Origin: DATEAV01 sp964513155
GTDB taxonomy: Bacteria; Chloroflexota; Anaerolineae; Anaerolineales; E44-bin32
Assembly (NCBI GenBank): GCA_964513155.1
Contig: CAZEMA010000016.1
Location: 1 to 34,556, forward strand
DNA: 34,556 nucleotides
Reading direction: 5' to 3'
In this document: piece by piece, positions 6,670-15,041 of the stretch
How positions within the stretch are numbered: the stretch's first letter is position 1
Layout: the number at the start of each line of letters is the position of its first letter
Position numbers and translations under genes: made by a program
The notes under the pieces: model-generated
The model's input: the letters and a program-made list of their open reading frames with translations, nothing else
What the model was told of the DNA's origin: nothing
Databases searched by the model: none

Positions 6670-7335
6670 ATGCTGCTTGCCCTTGACACCGCCACGCGCA
6701 CGATCGGGATTGCCCTGCACGACGGAGGCCAGGTGCTGGCCGAGGAGATCTGGGTCGGTCGGGGGCATCATACGCTTGAACTGGCGCCGGAGGTGGCCCT
6801 CATGATGCGCCGGGCCGGCGTGGCGCCAACGGATCTGACCGCGGTTGCGGTCTCGCTAGGGCCGGGTTCCTTCAACGGGCTGCGCATCGGGCTGGCCCTG
6901 GCCAAGGGCCTGGCCTTGGCTCACAATCTGCGGGTGGTGGGGATCCCCACGCTGGATATCCTGGCGCAATGCCAACCCCGACGCGAAGGGCCGATGCTGG
7001 CCTTGCTGGAGGCCGGCCGCGGCCGGGTGGCGGGAGTGTGGTACAAATCAGGGCGCTCCGGCTGGCAAGCGCAGGGGGAAGCGGCTCCCATGACTTGGGA
7101 GGGTATCGCCGCCGGGCTGGAGAAGTCAACCTACATCTGTGGCGAGATCGGGCCGGAAGCCCGGAAGGCACTGGCGGATCAACAGCTGGCGCATCTGGCT
7201 CCTCCTGCCCTGTGCTTGCGCCGCCCAGGGTTCCTGGCTGAGCTTGCCTGGCAGAGGCTGCGCAGCGGCAAGCTGGCCGAGGCCAATACCCTGGCGCCGA
7301 TCTACCTCAGGAGTCAGGACGAGGCCAAGCCGTGA
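6670..7335 (+). CDS. tsaB: TsaB, tRNA t6A37 synthesis scaffold protein
   Basis: 221 residues from ATG 6670, two bases after the tsaE stop. The N-terminal MLLALDTATRTIGIALHDGG is the ASKHA-fold first strand. Further family motifs are GRGHHTLELAPEV, AVSLGPGSFNGLRIGLALAKGLA and VGIPTLDILA. TsaB lacks the catalytic site of its paralogue TsaD and acts as its dimer partner in the threonylcarbamoyl-transfer complex. The C-terminal AEANTLAPIYLRSQDEA is the usual TsaB ending. The stop overlaps the GTG of the acetyltransferase gene, giving tight translational coupling. Confidence 0.95.
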   Translation: MLLALDTATRTIGIALHDGGQVLAEEIWVGRGHHTLELAPEVALMMRRAGVAPTDLTAVAVSLGPGSFNGLRIGLALAKGLALAHNLRVVGIPTLDILAQCQPRREGPMLALLEAGRGRVAGVWYKSGRSGWQAQGEAAPMTWEGIAAGLEKSTYICGEIGPEARKALADQQLAHLAPPALCLRRPGFLAELAWQRLRSGKLAEANTLAPIYLRSQDEAKP

Positions 7336-7841
7336 GGGCTCAGCCCCTGGAGATGGTCATCCGGCCGATGACGCTGGATGACCTGCCAGCGGTGCTGGAA
7401 ATCGACCGGATGTCGTTCCCGATCCCATGGCCGGAGCGGAGTTACCGGTTCGAGCTGACAGAGAACCCGGCTTCCCAGCTGCTGGTGACGATTGTGCACG
7501 AGCGATCGGGACCGCGCCTGGTGGGCTATGTGGGTTTCTGGCTGATCGTGGACGAGGCACACATCAGCACCCTGGCGGTGCACCCTGACTACCGGCGGCT
7601 GGGAATCGCGGCGCAGTTGCTTGAGGCGGGGCTGGAGCAGGGGGCCCGGATGGGGGCGGACTCGGCCACCCTCGAGGTCCGGGTTTCGAACACGGCCGCG
7701 CTCAACCTGTATCGCAAGTATGGATTCCAGATCGTTGGCCGCAGGGCGAAGTATTACCGGGATAATGATGAGGATGCGCTTCTGTTGACGTTGTCGGGCC
7801 TGCGGCGGCGTCGGGCGAAAGCGAGCGGAGGAGGACAGTGA
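7332..7841 (+). CDS. rimI: RimI-type ribosomal protein N-acetyltransferase (GNAT)
   Basis: 169 residues from GTG 7332, overlapping the tsaB stop (GTGA); an in-frame ATG at 7353 is an alternative. It is a single GNAT domain. The acetyl-CoA-binding region is HPDYRRLGIAAQLLEAGL (with the R/Q-x-x-G-x-G/A signature RRLGIA), followed by LEVRVSNTAALNLYRKYGF and GRRAKYYRDNDEDALLL, the hallmark RimI C-terminus. RimI acetylates the N-terminal residue of ribosomal protein S18 and, in some bacteria, other proteins. The tsaB-rimI neighbourhood is very common and supports the call over a generic GNAT. Confidence 0.9.
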   Translation: MRAQPLEMVIRPMTLDDLPAVLEIDRMSFPIPWPERSYRFELTENPASQLLVTIVHERSGPRLVGYVGFWLIVDEAHISTLAVHPDYRRLGIAAQLLEAGLEQGARMGADSATLEVRVSNTAALNLYRKYGFQIVGRRAKYYRDNDEDALLLTLSGLRRRRAKASGGGQ

Positions 7842-8455
7842 ACGCCGAGGAGGAGTTGCGAGCCATCGCGCGGGAAGTCTCCGAGTGCAAGCTCTGCAAG
7901 CTGCACCTCTCGCGTAAGCTGGCGGTCCCTGGGGAGGGGCCAGCTCAGTCAGAGATCATCTTCATCGGGGAAGGGCCGGGATTCCACGAGAACGAGCAGG
8001 GGCGTCCCTTCGTGGGGGCGGCGGGCCAGTTCCTGGAGGAACTCCTGGCGAGCATCGGGATGAAACGTGACCAGGTGTTCATCTGCAACGTCGTCAAGTG
8101 CCGCCCGCCGGGCAACCGGGAGCCACTGCCGGAGGAGATTGAAGCCTGTTCGGTCTTCCTGGATCGGCAGATCCGGGCGCTCAATCCGAAACTCATCGTC
8201 ACGCTGGGGAGATTCTCTCTGGCGAGGTTCCTGCCCAATGCAAGGATCAGCGCCGTGCACGGGCAGGCCCGCACCGCCAACGGCCGACTGGTCATGCCCA
8301 TGTACCATCCCGCGGCCGCCCTGCATCAGCCCTCCTTCCGGCGCAGCATCGAAGAGGACTTTGCCCGCTTGCCGGAGATGATTCGGCGGGCTCAGGACGT
8401 CCAGCCTGCGGAGGAAGAACCACCAGCGCAGCCGCAGCAACTCAACCTGTTCTGA
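7838..8455 (+). CDS. Family 4 uracil-DNA glycosylase with Fe-S cluster
   Basis: 205 residues from GTG 7838, overlapping the rimI stop, with a strong GGAGGAG ribosome site inside rimI. Cys17, Cys20, Cys88 and Cys104 match the spacing of the [4Fe-4S] ligands of family 4 UDGs. The active-site motif 1 region is GEGPGFHENEQGRPFVG, uracil recognition is VVKCRPPGNREP, and motif 2 is MYHPAA. The enzyme removes uracil produced by cytosine deamination and starts base-excision repair. Family 4 is typical of thermophiles, Actinobacteria, Chloroflexota and archaea. The last ~20 residues (AEEEPPAQPQQ) are a low-complexity tail. This is the last gene of the tsaE operon, and the next gene starts 27 bp later. 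Confidence 0.94.
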   Translation: MNAEEELRAIAREVSECKLCKLHLSRKLAVPGEGPAQSEIIFIGEGPGFHENEQGRPFVGAAGQFLEELLASIGMKRDQVFICNVVKCRPPGNREPLPEEIEACSVFLDRQIRALNPKLIVTLGRFSLARFLPNARISAVHGQARTANGRLVMPMYHPAAALHQPSFRRSIEEDFARLPEMIRRAQDVQPAEEEPPAQPQQLNLF

Positions 8456-8482
8456 TTCTCCGGATAGGAGAACCCACGTCTG

Positions 8483-9820
8483 ATGTCTGCTCCCACTACA
8501 CCTCTTCCGCCGGCCGCGCGTGCCCTCATTGACCGCTTTGAGAAAGGTCAGGCGCGGATTGGCGTCATCGGGCTGGGCTACGTCGGGCTGCCGCTGGCAG
8601 TGCTTCTGGGTGGGGCCGGGCACCAGATCATCGGTATCGACCTAGATCCGAAGAAGATCGAATCCCTGAAGCGGGGCACGAGCTACATCGAGGACGTCCC
8701 CAGCCAGCATGTCGCCCGGCTCGTTTCCGCCGGCAAGCTCATCGCCTCGACCTCGGTTGACGCTCTGGCCCAGGCGGACGGCGTAAGCGTGTGTGTCCCG
8801 ACGCCTCTGCGCAAGACCGGCGATCCCGACCTGTCTTACATCGTCTCGGCGATTCAATCGCTCCGGCCGGTGCTCCATCGGGAGATGGTCATCATCCTCG
8901 AGTCCACCACCTACCCAGGCACGACCCGGGAGATGCTCTTGCCCGAACTGGAGTCGAGCGGTCTGAAGGTGGGGAAGGACCTCTTCCTGGCCTTCTCGCC
9001 CGAGCGGGTCGATCCGAGCCGGAAGGACTGGACGACGGCCAACACGCCCAAAGTGGTAGGCGGAATCACCCCTGCGTGTACCGAGGTCGCGGCGGCCATG
9101 TACGGCTCGGCGATCCGGCCGATCGTGCGCGTCTCCTCGGCCGAAGTCGCCGAGATGGCCAAGCTGCTGGAGAACACTTTCCGGGCGGTCAACATCGGGC
9201 TGGTCAATGAGATGGCGCTGATGTGCGATCGGCTAGGGATCGACGTCTGGGAGGTCATCGAGGCCGCGGCCACCAAACCCTTTGGGTTCATGAAGTTCAC
9301 CCCCGGGCCTGGACTGGGCGGCCACTGCATCCCCATCGACCCGCTCTACCTCTCCTGGAAGCTGAAGAGCCTGAAGTACAATGCCCGCTTCATCGAGCTG
9401 GCAAGCGAGATCAATACCGGGATGCCACGCTACGTCGTCCAGCGCATCCAGGACGTGCTCAATGATACCGGCAAGTCCATCCGGGGCTCGCGCCTGCTGG
9501 TCGTCGGCGTGGCCTACAAGCCGGACGTCTCGGACTTGCGTGAGTCTCCGGCCCTCGACGTGATCGGCCTGCTCCAGGAGAAGGGGGCCGTCGTCGAGTA
9601 TTTCGATCCCTACGTGCCCTCGCTCGAGCATGAAGGCCGCGATCTGCAGTCGGTGCCTGACCTATTGCAGGCGGCTCGCCAATCGGACTGTGTGGTGATC
9701 GTCACCAACCACAGCCAGACGGATTACCGCGCCCTGGTGGAGGCGGCGCCCCTCGTCTTCGACACCCGCAACGCCACAGGGGCGACGGGCGTGGCGAGCC
9801 CGAAGGTCGTCAGACTGTGA
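8483..9820 (+). CDS. Nucleotide-sugar 6-dehydrogenase, WbpA-type (UDP-GlcNAc to uronate)
   Basis: 445 residues; GATAGGAG lies 12 nt upstream of the ATG. The NAD-binding motif GVIGLGYVGLPLA is followed by the central helix EMAKLLENTFRAVNIGLVNE and the catalytic cysteine in GPGLGGHCIPIDP (Cys282). A C-terminal UDP-binding domain carries GVAYKPDVSDLRESPALDV. The VPTPLRKTGDPDLSYI and GGHCIPIDPLYLSWK regions look more like WbpA/WbpO (UDP-N-acetylhexosamine 6-dehydrogenase) than like UDP-glucose dehydrogenase. It oxidises C6 twice, with 2 NAD+, to give a UDP-uronic acid for polysaccharide. It opens the glycan locus and overlaps the next SDR gene, which probably uses its product. Confidence 0.9.
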   Translation: MSAPTTPLPPAARALIDRFEKGQARIGVIGLGYVGLPLAVLLGGAGHQIIGIDLDPKKIESLKRGTSYIEDVPSQHVARLVSAGKLIASTSVDALAQADGVSVCVPTPLRKTGDPDLSYIVSAIQSLRPVLHREMVIILESTTYPGTTREMLLPELESSGLKVGKDLFLAFSPERVDPSRKDWTTANTPKVVGGITPACTEVAAAMYGSAIRPIVRVSSAEVAEMAKLLENTFRAVNIGLVNEMALMCDRLGIDVWEVIEAAATKPFGFMKFTPGPGLGGHCIPIDPLYLSWKLKSLKYNARFIELASEINTGMPRYVVQRIQDVLNDTGKSIRGSRLLVVGVAYKPDVSDLRESPALDVIGLLQEKGAVVEYFDPYVPSLEHEGRDLQSVPDLLQAARQSDCVVIVTNHSQTDYRALVEAAPLVFDTRNATGATGVASPKVVRL

Positions 9821-10851
9821 TCGGCGAGCCCACCCAGCGTGCAGATCGCCAGGGAGCGCCGGAAGGAGCTCGACCGGCGCGGTACCTGGTGACCGGCGTC
9901 GCCGGCTTCATTGGCGCCAAGGTGGCCGAGCAGCTGCTGGCCGAAGGCCATCGGCTCGTCGGCCTGGACAACCTGAACGATGCCTATGACCCGCGCCTGA
10001 AGGAGTGGCGTCTGGCCCGGCTGCGCCCATTGCCGGGCTTCACCTTCCGCCGGGTGGACATCTCCGATCGCCTGGCACTGGCCGAGGCCTGGGGGGCCGA
10101 GAGCTACGACGCCGTGGTCAATCTGGCAGCGCGCGCCGGCGTGCGCCAGAGCGTGCGCGATCCCTGGGTCTATGCCCAGACCAACGTCATGGGGACGCTG
10201 GGATTGCTGGACCTCTGCCGCGAGCGTGGCGTCCGCAAGTTCGTGCAGGCCTCGACCTCCAGCCTGTACGGGAAGGACAACCCTCGGCCTTTCTGCGAAG
10301 ACGCCGACATCAGCCGGCCGCTTTCCCCGTACGCTGCCACCAAGGGCGCGGCCGAGATGCTCTGTCACACCTATCACAACCTGCACGGTCTCGATGTCAC
10401 TGTCCTCCGATATTTCACGGTCTACGGCCCCGCCGGGCGGCCAGAGATGAGCATCTTCCGTTTCATTCAGTGGATCGCCGAGGAGCGTCCGGTCATTCTC
10501 TATGGCGATGGCTTGCAGGAGCGGGATTTCACCTTCGTGGATGACATCGCCCGCGGGACCGTGGCGGCGTTGCGCCCGCTCGGCTTTGAGGTGATCAACC
10601 TAGGCGCCGACCACCCTGTGCCGCTTCGCGACGTGATCAGCGAGATCGAGGGCCTCGTGGGCAAGGAGGCGGGCCTCGACCTGCGCTCGGAGGCGCCAGG
10701 CGATGTCCGGGCCACTTGGGCCGATATCCACAAGGCTTCCGACCTGCTGGGCTGGAAGCCGCAGGTCCAGATGCGGCACGGCCTCGAAGCTTGCCTCGCC
10801 TGGTACCAGGCGGAGCGCGACTGGGCGCGCTCGATCAATACGGCGGACTGA
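9817..10851 (+). CDS. Extended SDR, UDP-uronate 4-epimerase-like
   Basis: 344 residues from GTG 9817, overlapping the dehydrogenase stop (GTGA). The Rossmann motif is TGVAGFIGAKV, followed by NLAARAGVRQSV, the active-site serine region STSSLYG, and the catalytic YAATK with Tyr172 and Lys176. The combination NLAA-AGVR and SLYG-PF-YAATK resembles UDP-glucuronate or UDP-N-acetylhexosaminuronate 4-epimerases. The roughly 25 extra residues before the Rossmann strand are unusual, and a later start is possible. Coupled translation with the 6-dehydrogenase suggests it epimerises that enzyme's product, for example GlcNAcA to GalNAcA. The precise substrate is inferred. Confidence 0.8.
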   Translation: MIGEPTQRADRQGAPEGARPARYLVTGVAGFIGAKVAEQLLAEGHRLVGLDNLNDAYDPRLKEWRLARLRPLPGFTFRRVDISDRLALAEAWGAESYDAVVNLAARAGVRQSVRDPWVYAQTNVMGTLGLLDLCRERGVRKFVQASTSSLYGKDNPRPFCEDADISRPLSPYAATKGAAEMLCHTYHNLHGLDVTVLRYFTVYGPAGRPEMSIFRFIQWIAEERPVILYGDGLQERDFTFVDDIARGTVAALRPLGFEVINLGADHPVPLRDVISEIEGLVGKEAGLDLRSEAPGDVRATWADIHKASDLLGWKPQVQMRHGLEACLAWYQAERDWARSINTAD

Positions 10852-10858
10852 GCAACGC

Positions 10859-12235
10859 ATGGCCTCGGCTCCGACCTCGTCTCCCCGCAACCTCCTGGCG
10901 CGGCTCTGGCGGAACCCGCTCCTCCAGCGGGTGGTGCGCAACTCCGGTTATCTCTTCAGCGCTAGCACAGCCGCTGCATTCCTCAGCATGGGGCAGAGTG
11001 CGCTTGCCGCTCGCCTGCTGGGCGCGGCGGGTTTTGGCGTGCTGGGCATCGTGACCCAGTTCGCCACGGTCATTAACGGGCTGACCTCGTTCCGCATGAG
11101 CCAATTGGTGGTCAGCTACGTCAGCGAATTCGCCGCCAAGGGCGACGATCGGCGGGGAGCGGCGGTCTTCAAGGCGGCGGGCCTGGCGGAGATTGGCAGC
11201 TCAGTGGTCGCGTACGGCCTCCTGGCCGCGTTGGCACCGCTTGCTGCCCGATACCTGGCGCCCCACGATCCCGCCAATATCGGCCTTTACCTCACCTATG
11301 GGCTGATCATCCTGGCCAATGTGATGGCCGAAACCTCGACGGGCCTGTTGCAGGTCTTCAACAAGTTCGGCATTCTGGCGGCGATCACCGTCGGTCAGAG
11401 CGCTCTCACGCTGGTGTTGATCGCGGGTGTGTTCGTCAGCCAGGGCGGACTGCTCGGTGTGCTGCTGGCCTACCTGATCGGGAAGGCGGTCTGGGCTCTA
11501 GCCATCACCGGCGCCGCGGTCTGGCAGGCGCGGGTGCATTGGGGTCCCGGCTGGTGGCGGGTACCGCTCTCGCTCCTGGCCGATCGGTCTCGCGAACTCA
11601 TCCGCTTTGCGGTCAACATCAATGTGACGAGTACACTGAACCTGGTCACCCGCGACAGCGAGCTGCTGTGGCTCAGTGCCTTCAGCACACCGGAACAGGT
11701 CGGTTACTACAAGGTGGCCTTGGCCATCCGCAACATCCTGATCACCCCGGTTGACCCGTTGATCAGCACCACGTACCGCGAGGTCAGCCGCGAAGTGGCG
11801 GAGAAGCGCTGGAAGAATGTACGCTACCTGCTCCGCAGCGGCAGCCTGCTCTCGGCGGCCTGGACAGTCCCCGCCAGCCTTGGGCTGGCCTTCTTAGGGC
11901 GCTGGCTGATTGCCCTTCTCTGGGGCCCGGAGTTCGCGCCGGCGTATCTCAGCCTGATGATCCTGCTGATCGGCATGGCTGTCGTCAACATCTTCTACTG
12001 GAACCGGAACGTCCTGCTGCCGTTGGGGATGCCCGAGTACCCGACGAAGGTGCATCTGGTCGCGGCGCTGCTGAAGATCGCAGGCATCTTCCTTGTGGTC
12101 CCGAGATGGGGCGCCAATGGGATGGCCGCGCTCCTGAGCGGCTTCTATATGGGAACCGGGGGGACGTTGGTTTGGAAGACGGCGGTCGAGCTCCGCAAAG
12201 CCGAAGCTGCCCGCCCAACGCAGGGTGGAGGCTGA
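10859..12235 (+). CDS. Wzx-type polysaccharide flippase (MOP superfamily)
   Basis: 458 residues from ATG 10859, 7 bp after the epimerase stop. About 12-14 hydrophobic helices fill the protein. The first repeats read SASTAAAFLSMGQSALAARL and GFGVLGIVTQFATVINGL, typical of the polysaccharide biosynthesis protein (Polysacc_synt/RfbX) branch of the MOP exporters. Such proteins flip lipid-linked oligosaccharide units across the cytoplasmic membrane. The C-terminal tail is short and soluble. An alternative role in teichoic-acid or other lipid-linked glycan export cannot be excluded. The locus also has an ABC exporter (27372-30128), so two export routes coexist. Confidence 0.88.
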   Translation: MASAPTSSPRNLLARLWRNPLLQRVVRNSGYLFSASTAAAFLSMGQSALAARLLGAAGFGVLGIVTQFATVINGLTSFRMSQLVVSYVSEFAAKGDDRRGAAVFKAAGLAEIGSSVVAYGLLAALAPLAARYLAPHDPANIGLYLTYGLIILANVMAETSTGLLQVFNKFGILAAITVGQSALTLVLIAGVFVSQGGLLGVLLAYLIGKAVWALAITGAAVWQARVHWGPGWWRVPLSLLADRSRELIRFAVNINVTSTLNLVTRDSELLWLSAFSTPEQVGYYKVALAIRNILITPVDPLISTTYREVSREVAEKRWKNVRYLLRSGSLLSAAWTVPASLGLAFLGRWLIALLWGPEFAPAYLSLMILLIGMAVVNIFYWNRNVLLPLGMPEYPTKVHLVAALLKIAGIFLVVPRWGANGMAALLSGFYMGTGGTLVWKTAVELRKAEAARPTQGGG

Positions 12236-12240
12236 GGGGC

Positions 12241-13386
12241 ATGCGCATCGCCTGCATCGCTGCCTCCAGGGTTCCGTCTCACACGGCCAATTCCGTCCAG
12301 ATGATGAAGGCCTGCCAGGCCCTGGCGCAACTCGGCCACGAGGTCCGGCTCTGGCTTCCTGGGAGGCCTCCCAGGGAGACGTGGCAGGAGATTGCTACCC
12401 AATACGGCCTCCGGGTTCAGTTCCCCGTTTCCTGGTTGCCCTCCGTTCCGGCATTCCGCCGCTACGATTTCTGCCTGAGGGCAGTACTGGCCGGAAGAGG
12501 GTGGGGCGCCGATCTCTACTACGTCTGGCCGGTTCAGGCGGCGGCGCTTGCCTCACGAGTGGGCCTGCCCACGGTGCTCGAGGCCCACGACCGGCCGCAA
12601 GGGACTCTCGGCCCCTGGCTCTTCGGCCAATTCCTGCGCGGCCCAGGCGCTCGCCGGCTGCTGCATACGACGGAGGCGCTTCGACGCTGGCTGGCAGACA
12701 CGTACCGGGTGACCCTCGAGCCCCCGTTTGCGGTGAAGGCGCCATGCGGGGTCGATCTTGAACGCTATCAGGGGATGCCCGGGCCCGTGGAAGCTCGGCG
12801 GATGCTGGGTCTGACGGAGGGCTTCACCGCGGGCTATACCGGGCATGCCTACCCCGGGCGGGGAATCGAGTTGTTGTTCGAGCTTGCGCTGCGCAACCCC
12901 AGTATCCACTTTGTCCTGGCCGGGGGAGAGCCGGGAGCCGTCGAGCATTGGCGCCGGCGAGCTTCGGAGGCCGGGGCGGCGAACTGGGGCATGCTGGGGT
13001 TCGTGCCCAACGAGCGGCTCCCGCTTGTTCAGGCAGCCAGCGACGTCCTGATGATGCCTTACCAGCGGCACATCGCCATCAGCAGCGGCGCCGGTGACAG
13101 CGCCAACTTCGCCAGCCCGATGAAGGTCTTCGAGTACCTGGCTGCAGGCAGGCCAATACTCTCGAGCGATCTCCCCGTGTTGCGGGAGGTTCTGAACGAG
13201 TCCAACGCCGTGCTCTTGCCACCGGAGGATGTCGAGGCGTGGAATCGGGCGCTTCAAGCGTTGATGGCCGATACATCGCGCCGGGCGGCCCTGGGGGCGC
13301 AGGCGCGGCGAGACGCAGAGCACTACACGACGCTGGAGCGCGCTCGGAAGGCCCTGGAGGGTCTGGAGGTTGGCCGTGGCGGCTAG
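12241..13386 (+). CDS. Glycosyltransferase family 4 (GT-B fold)
   Basis: 381 residues from ATG 12241, 5 bp after the flippase stop. The N-terminal acceptor domain begins MRIACIAASRVPSHTANSVQ, with VQMMKACQALAQLGHEVRLW typical of GT4 enzymes. The donor-binding C-terminal half shows GYTGHAYPGRGIELL, LGFVPNERLPLVQAASDVL and the retaining-GT signature SPMKVFEYLAAGRPILSSDL (nucleotide-sugar EX7E-like region). It transfers a sugar from a nucleotide donor to the growing lipid-linked glycan on the cytoplasmic side. Donor and acceptor cannot be told from sequence. Its 3' end overlaps the next gene by 11 bp, so the two are co-translated. Confidence 0.9.
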   Translation: MRIACIAASRVPSHTANSVQMMKACQALAQLGHEVRLWLPGRPPRETWQEIATQYGLRVQFPVSWLPSVPAFRRYDFCLRAVLAGRGWGADLYYVWPVQAAALASRVGLPTVLEAHDRPQGTLGPWLFGQFLRGPGARRLLHTTEALRRWLADTYRVTLEPPFAVKAPCGVDLERYQGMPGPVEARRMLGLTEGFTAGYTGHAYPGRGIELLFELALRNPSIHFVLAGGEPGAVEHWRRRASEAGAANWGMLGFVPNERLPLVQAASDVLMMPYQRHIAISSGAGDSANFASPMKVFEYLAAGRPILSSDLPVLREVLNESNAVLLPPEDVEAWNRALQALMADTSRRAALGAQARRDAEHYTTLERARKALEGLEVGRGG

Positions 13387-14791
13387 ATTGAACCGTGCCC
13401 CCGGCTTGGGTCTGAGGGCCCGTCCGTGGGCATGGGCGGTTGGCCTCGGCCTCCTGGGGCTCCTGGAGCGGCTCTGGCTCTGGCGGGTCTACCAACCCGT
13501 CCCCTACGGCGACACCCCCTCCTACCTCCGGTTGGCAGGCGCGCTGTCGAGCCTCAGCCTGGAGGGATACGATGGCACGCGCGCGCCGGGGTATCCCGCG
13601 TTCCTGGCGCTCTTGGGCCAGGAGCCTGTCCGTGTCTGGCTGGCCCAGATGGTCCTCGGGCTGGCGATCTCCCTCCTGCTCTTCTGGATGACCTGGAGGA
13701 CGACCGGGATCCTCTGGCACGGAGCCGTTCTTGGGCTGCTCTACGACGCGATCCCCGGGCAGGTTCTCTTTGAGGCCAACCTGCTCACCGAGACGTTGAC
13801 GGCGTTCCTCGTCGTGCTCAGCCTGGCATTGCTCGTCAAGCTGGACCGGCAGGCAAGTGCAGGCGCGGGGGGCCTCGCGGCGCTGGCCCTGGGGGTCGCG
13901 GCCAGCTTGGCCGGACTGGCCCGGCCATTGTTCTTCGTCCTGCCCGTCTGGCTCCTTCCCTTTGTCTGGTCGGCGGGCGCAGGCCGCCCGGCGGTCCGGC
14001 TGCCCAAGATCCTGCGCGCCGCGGGTTGGCTTCTCGGACGGGCGAACCTCCGCCGGCGGCTGGTAAGGGCGGTGGCGTTTTGCCTGGGACCTCTGCTGCT
14101 CTTGGGCGGGTGGATTCTCTGGGTGCATGATTCCTATGGCATGTGGTCGCCGACGACGATGGGTGGGTACCACTGGGTCCAGCACACGGGATCCTTCTTC
14201 GAGTACCTGCCGGATGAGGTGGCGCCGCTGCGAGACACCTACCTCCGGTACCGGGAGGCACAGATCGCCGAGCGGGGGACGCAGACCAATGCCATTTGGG
14301 AGGCGATCCCCGAGATGAGCGAGGTCTCCGGACTGGGCTTCTACGACCTCTCGCGGGAATTGCAGCGACTCTCGTTCCAGCTGATTCGGGAGCACCCCGA
14401 CCTCTATCTGAGGAACGTCGCCGAAGGGTGGGTGGCGTTCTGGAAGGCGCCTGTCTACTGGCAGCCTGAGGCCTTGAGGGTATCCTGGGCGGCCGCGCCG
14501 ATGAGCGCGCTTGCCTGGGCGGGCAGGCTCCTCTCGGTCGCGGCAAACGCGGTGTTCCTGGCGATGGGCGGCCTGGCGGTGCTTAGCGCGCGAATCCGGT
14601 CCAGGCTGGGCTTCGATCGATTCGCGCTGGCCGCGGGAGGGCTCGTGGGGCTGATCTCCGTCGTCCAGACACTCGTCGATCACGGTGACAACCCGCGGTT
14701 CCTGATGCCGCTGCAGATGATTGTCTTCTATGTCGTCCTCCGCGCCGTGGCCCGCTTGATCCTGACAAGGCGCGTGGGCCAGCAAGCGTAA
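13376..14791 (+). CDS. Polytopic GT-C-like membrane protein (GT39/ArnT-like)
   Basis: About 471 residues from GTG 13376, which has GGAGG 6 nt upstream; a TTG at 13370 is the alternative. It holds around ten hydrophobic helices. The first outside loop contains YGDTPSYL and then RAPGYPAFLALLG, the arrangement seen in GT39/ArnT-type lipid-linked-sugar transferases, where an acidic residue in this loop is catalytic. A larger extracytoplasmic loop lies at about residues 255-355 (HDSYGMWSPTTMGG... EMSEVSGLGFYDLSRELQRL). A motif near the end, DHGDNPRFLMPLQ, is typical of these proteins. It probably adds a sugar on the outer face of the membrane. The family assignment is firm to fold level only. Confidence 0.72.
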   Translation: MAARLNRAPGLGLRARPWAWAVGLGLLGLLERLWLWRVYQPVPYGDTPSYLRLAGALSSLSLEGYDGTRAPGYPAFLALLGQEPVRVWLAQMVLGLAISLLLFWMTWRTTGILWHGAVLGLLYDAIPGQVLFEANLLTETLTAFLVVLSLALLVKLDRQASAGAGGLAALALGVAASLAGLARPLFFVLPVWLLPFVWSAGAGRPAVRLPKILRAAGWLLGRANLRRRLVRAVAFCLGPLLLLGGWILWVHDSYGMWSPTTMGGYHWVQHTGSFFEYLPDEVAPLRDTYLRYREAQIAERGTQTNAIWEAIPEMSEVSGLGFYDLSRELQRLSFQLIREHPDLYLRNVAEGWVAFWKAPVYWQPEALRVSWAAAPMSALAWAGRLLSVAANAVFLAMGGLAVLSARIRSRLGFDRFALAAGGLVGLISVVQTLVDHGDNPRFLMPLQMIVFYVVLRAVARLILTRRVGQQA

Positions 14792-14826
14792 GGCGCCCGC
14801 GTGATGATTGGCCGGCCGACACTCTT

Positions 14827-14879
14827 GCGAGGCCACTGTCGGGTGCCGGCCCAATGTCCGGACAGTCGGCAGGCCTCGC
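14827..14879 (+). other. Compound stem-loop in the 250-bp gap before the next GT-C-like gene
   Basis: GCGAGGCC (14827-14834) pairs perfectly with GGCCTCGC (14872-14879). Inside, ACTGTC (14835-14840) pairs with GACAGT (14861-14866). No T run follows, so it is not a standard terminator. Nothing else was recognised in 14792-15041, and no clear promoter is visible. Confidence 0.45.
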
Positions 14880-15041
14880 CGGTCCCGCTCGTTGTACACA
14901 GAGGCTCGCGGAGTCGCCGGGCGGTGGTCTGCGCGGAGCGGAAGTTGGGCCTCGGTGGCGCGGGCTACATGGCGCAGCCCCGCCGGAGGCCTTCGCGCGC
15001 TTCTGTGAACCGTTTGGCGGGAGGCGACCTGGGATAAGAGG

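Noticed and set aside
13079..14899. 606-codon open frame on the minus strand, opposite the GT4 and GT-C-like genes
   Set aside because: It is a low-complexity, Arg/Gln/Pro/Glu-rich translation mirroring GC-rich codons of well-supported plus-strand genes; no domain is recognisable.
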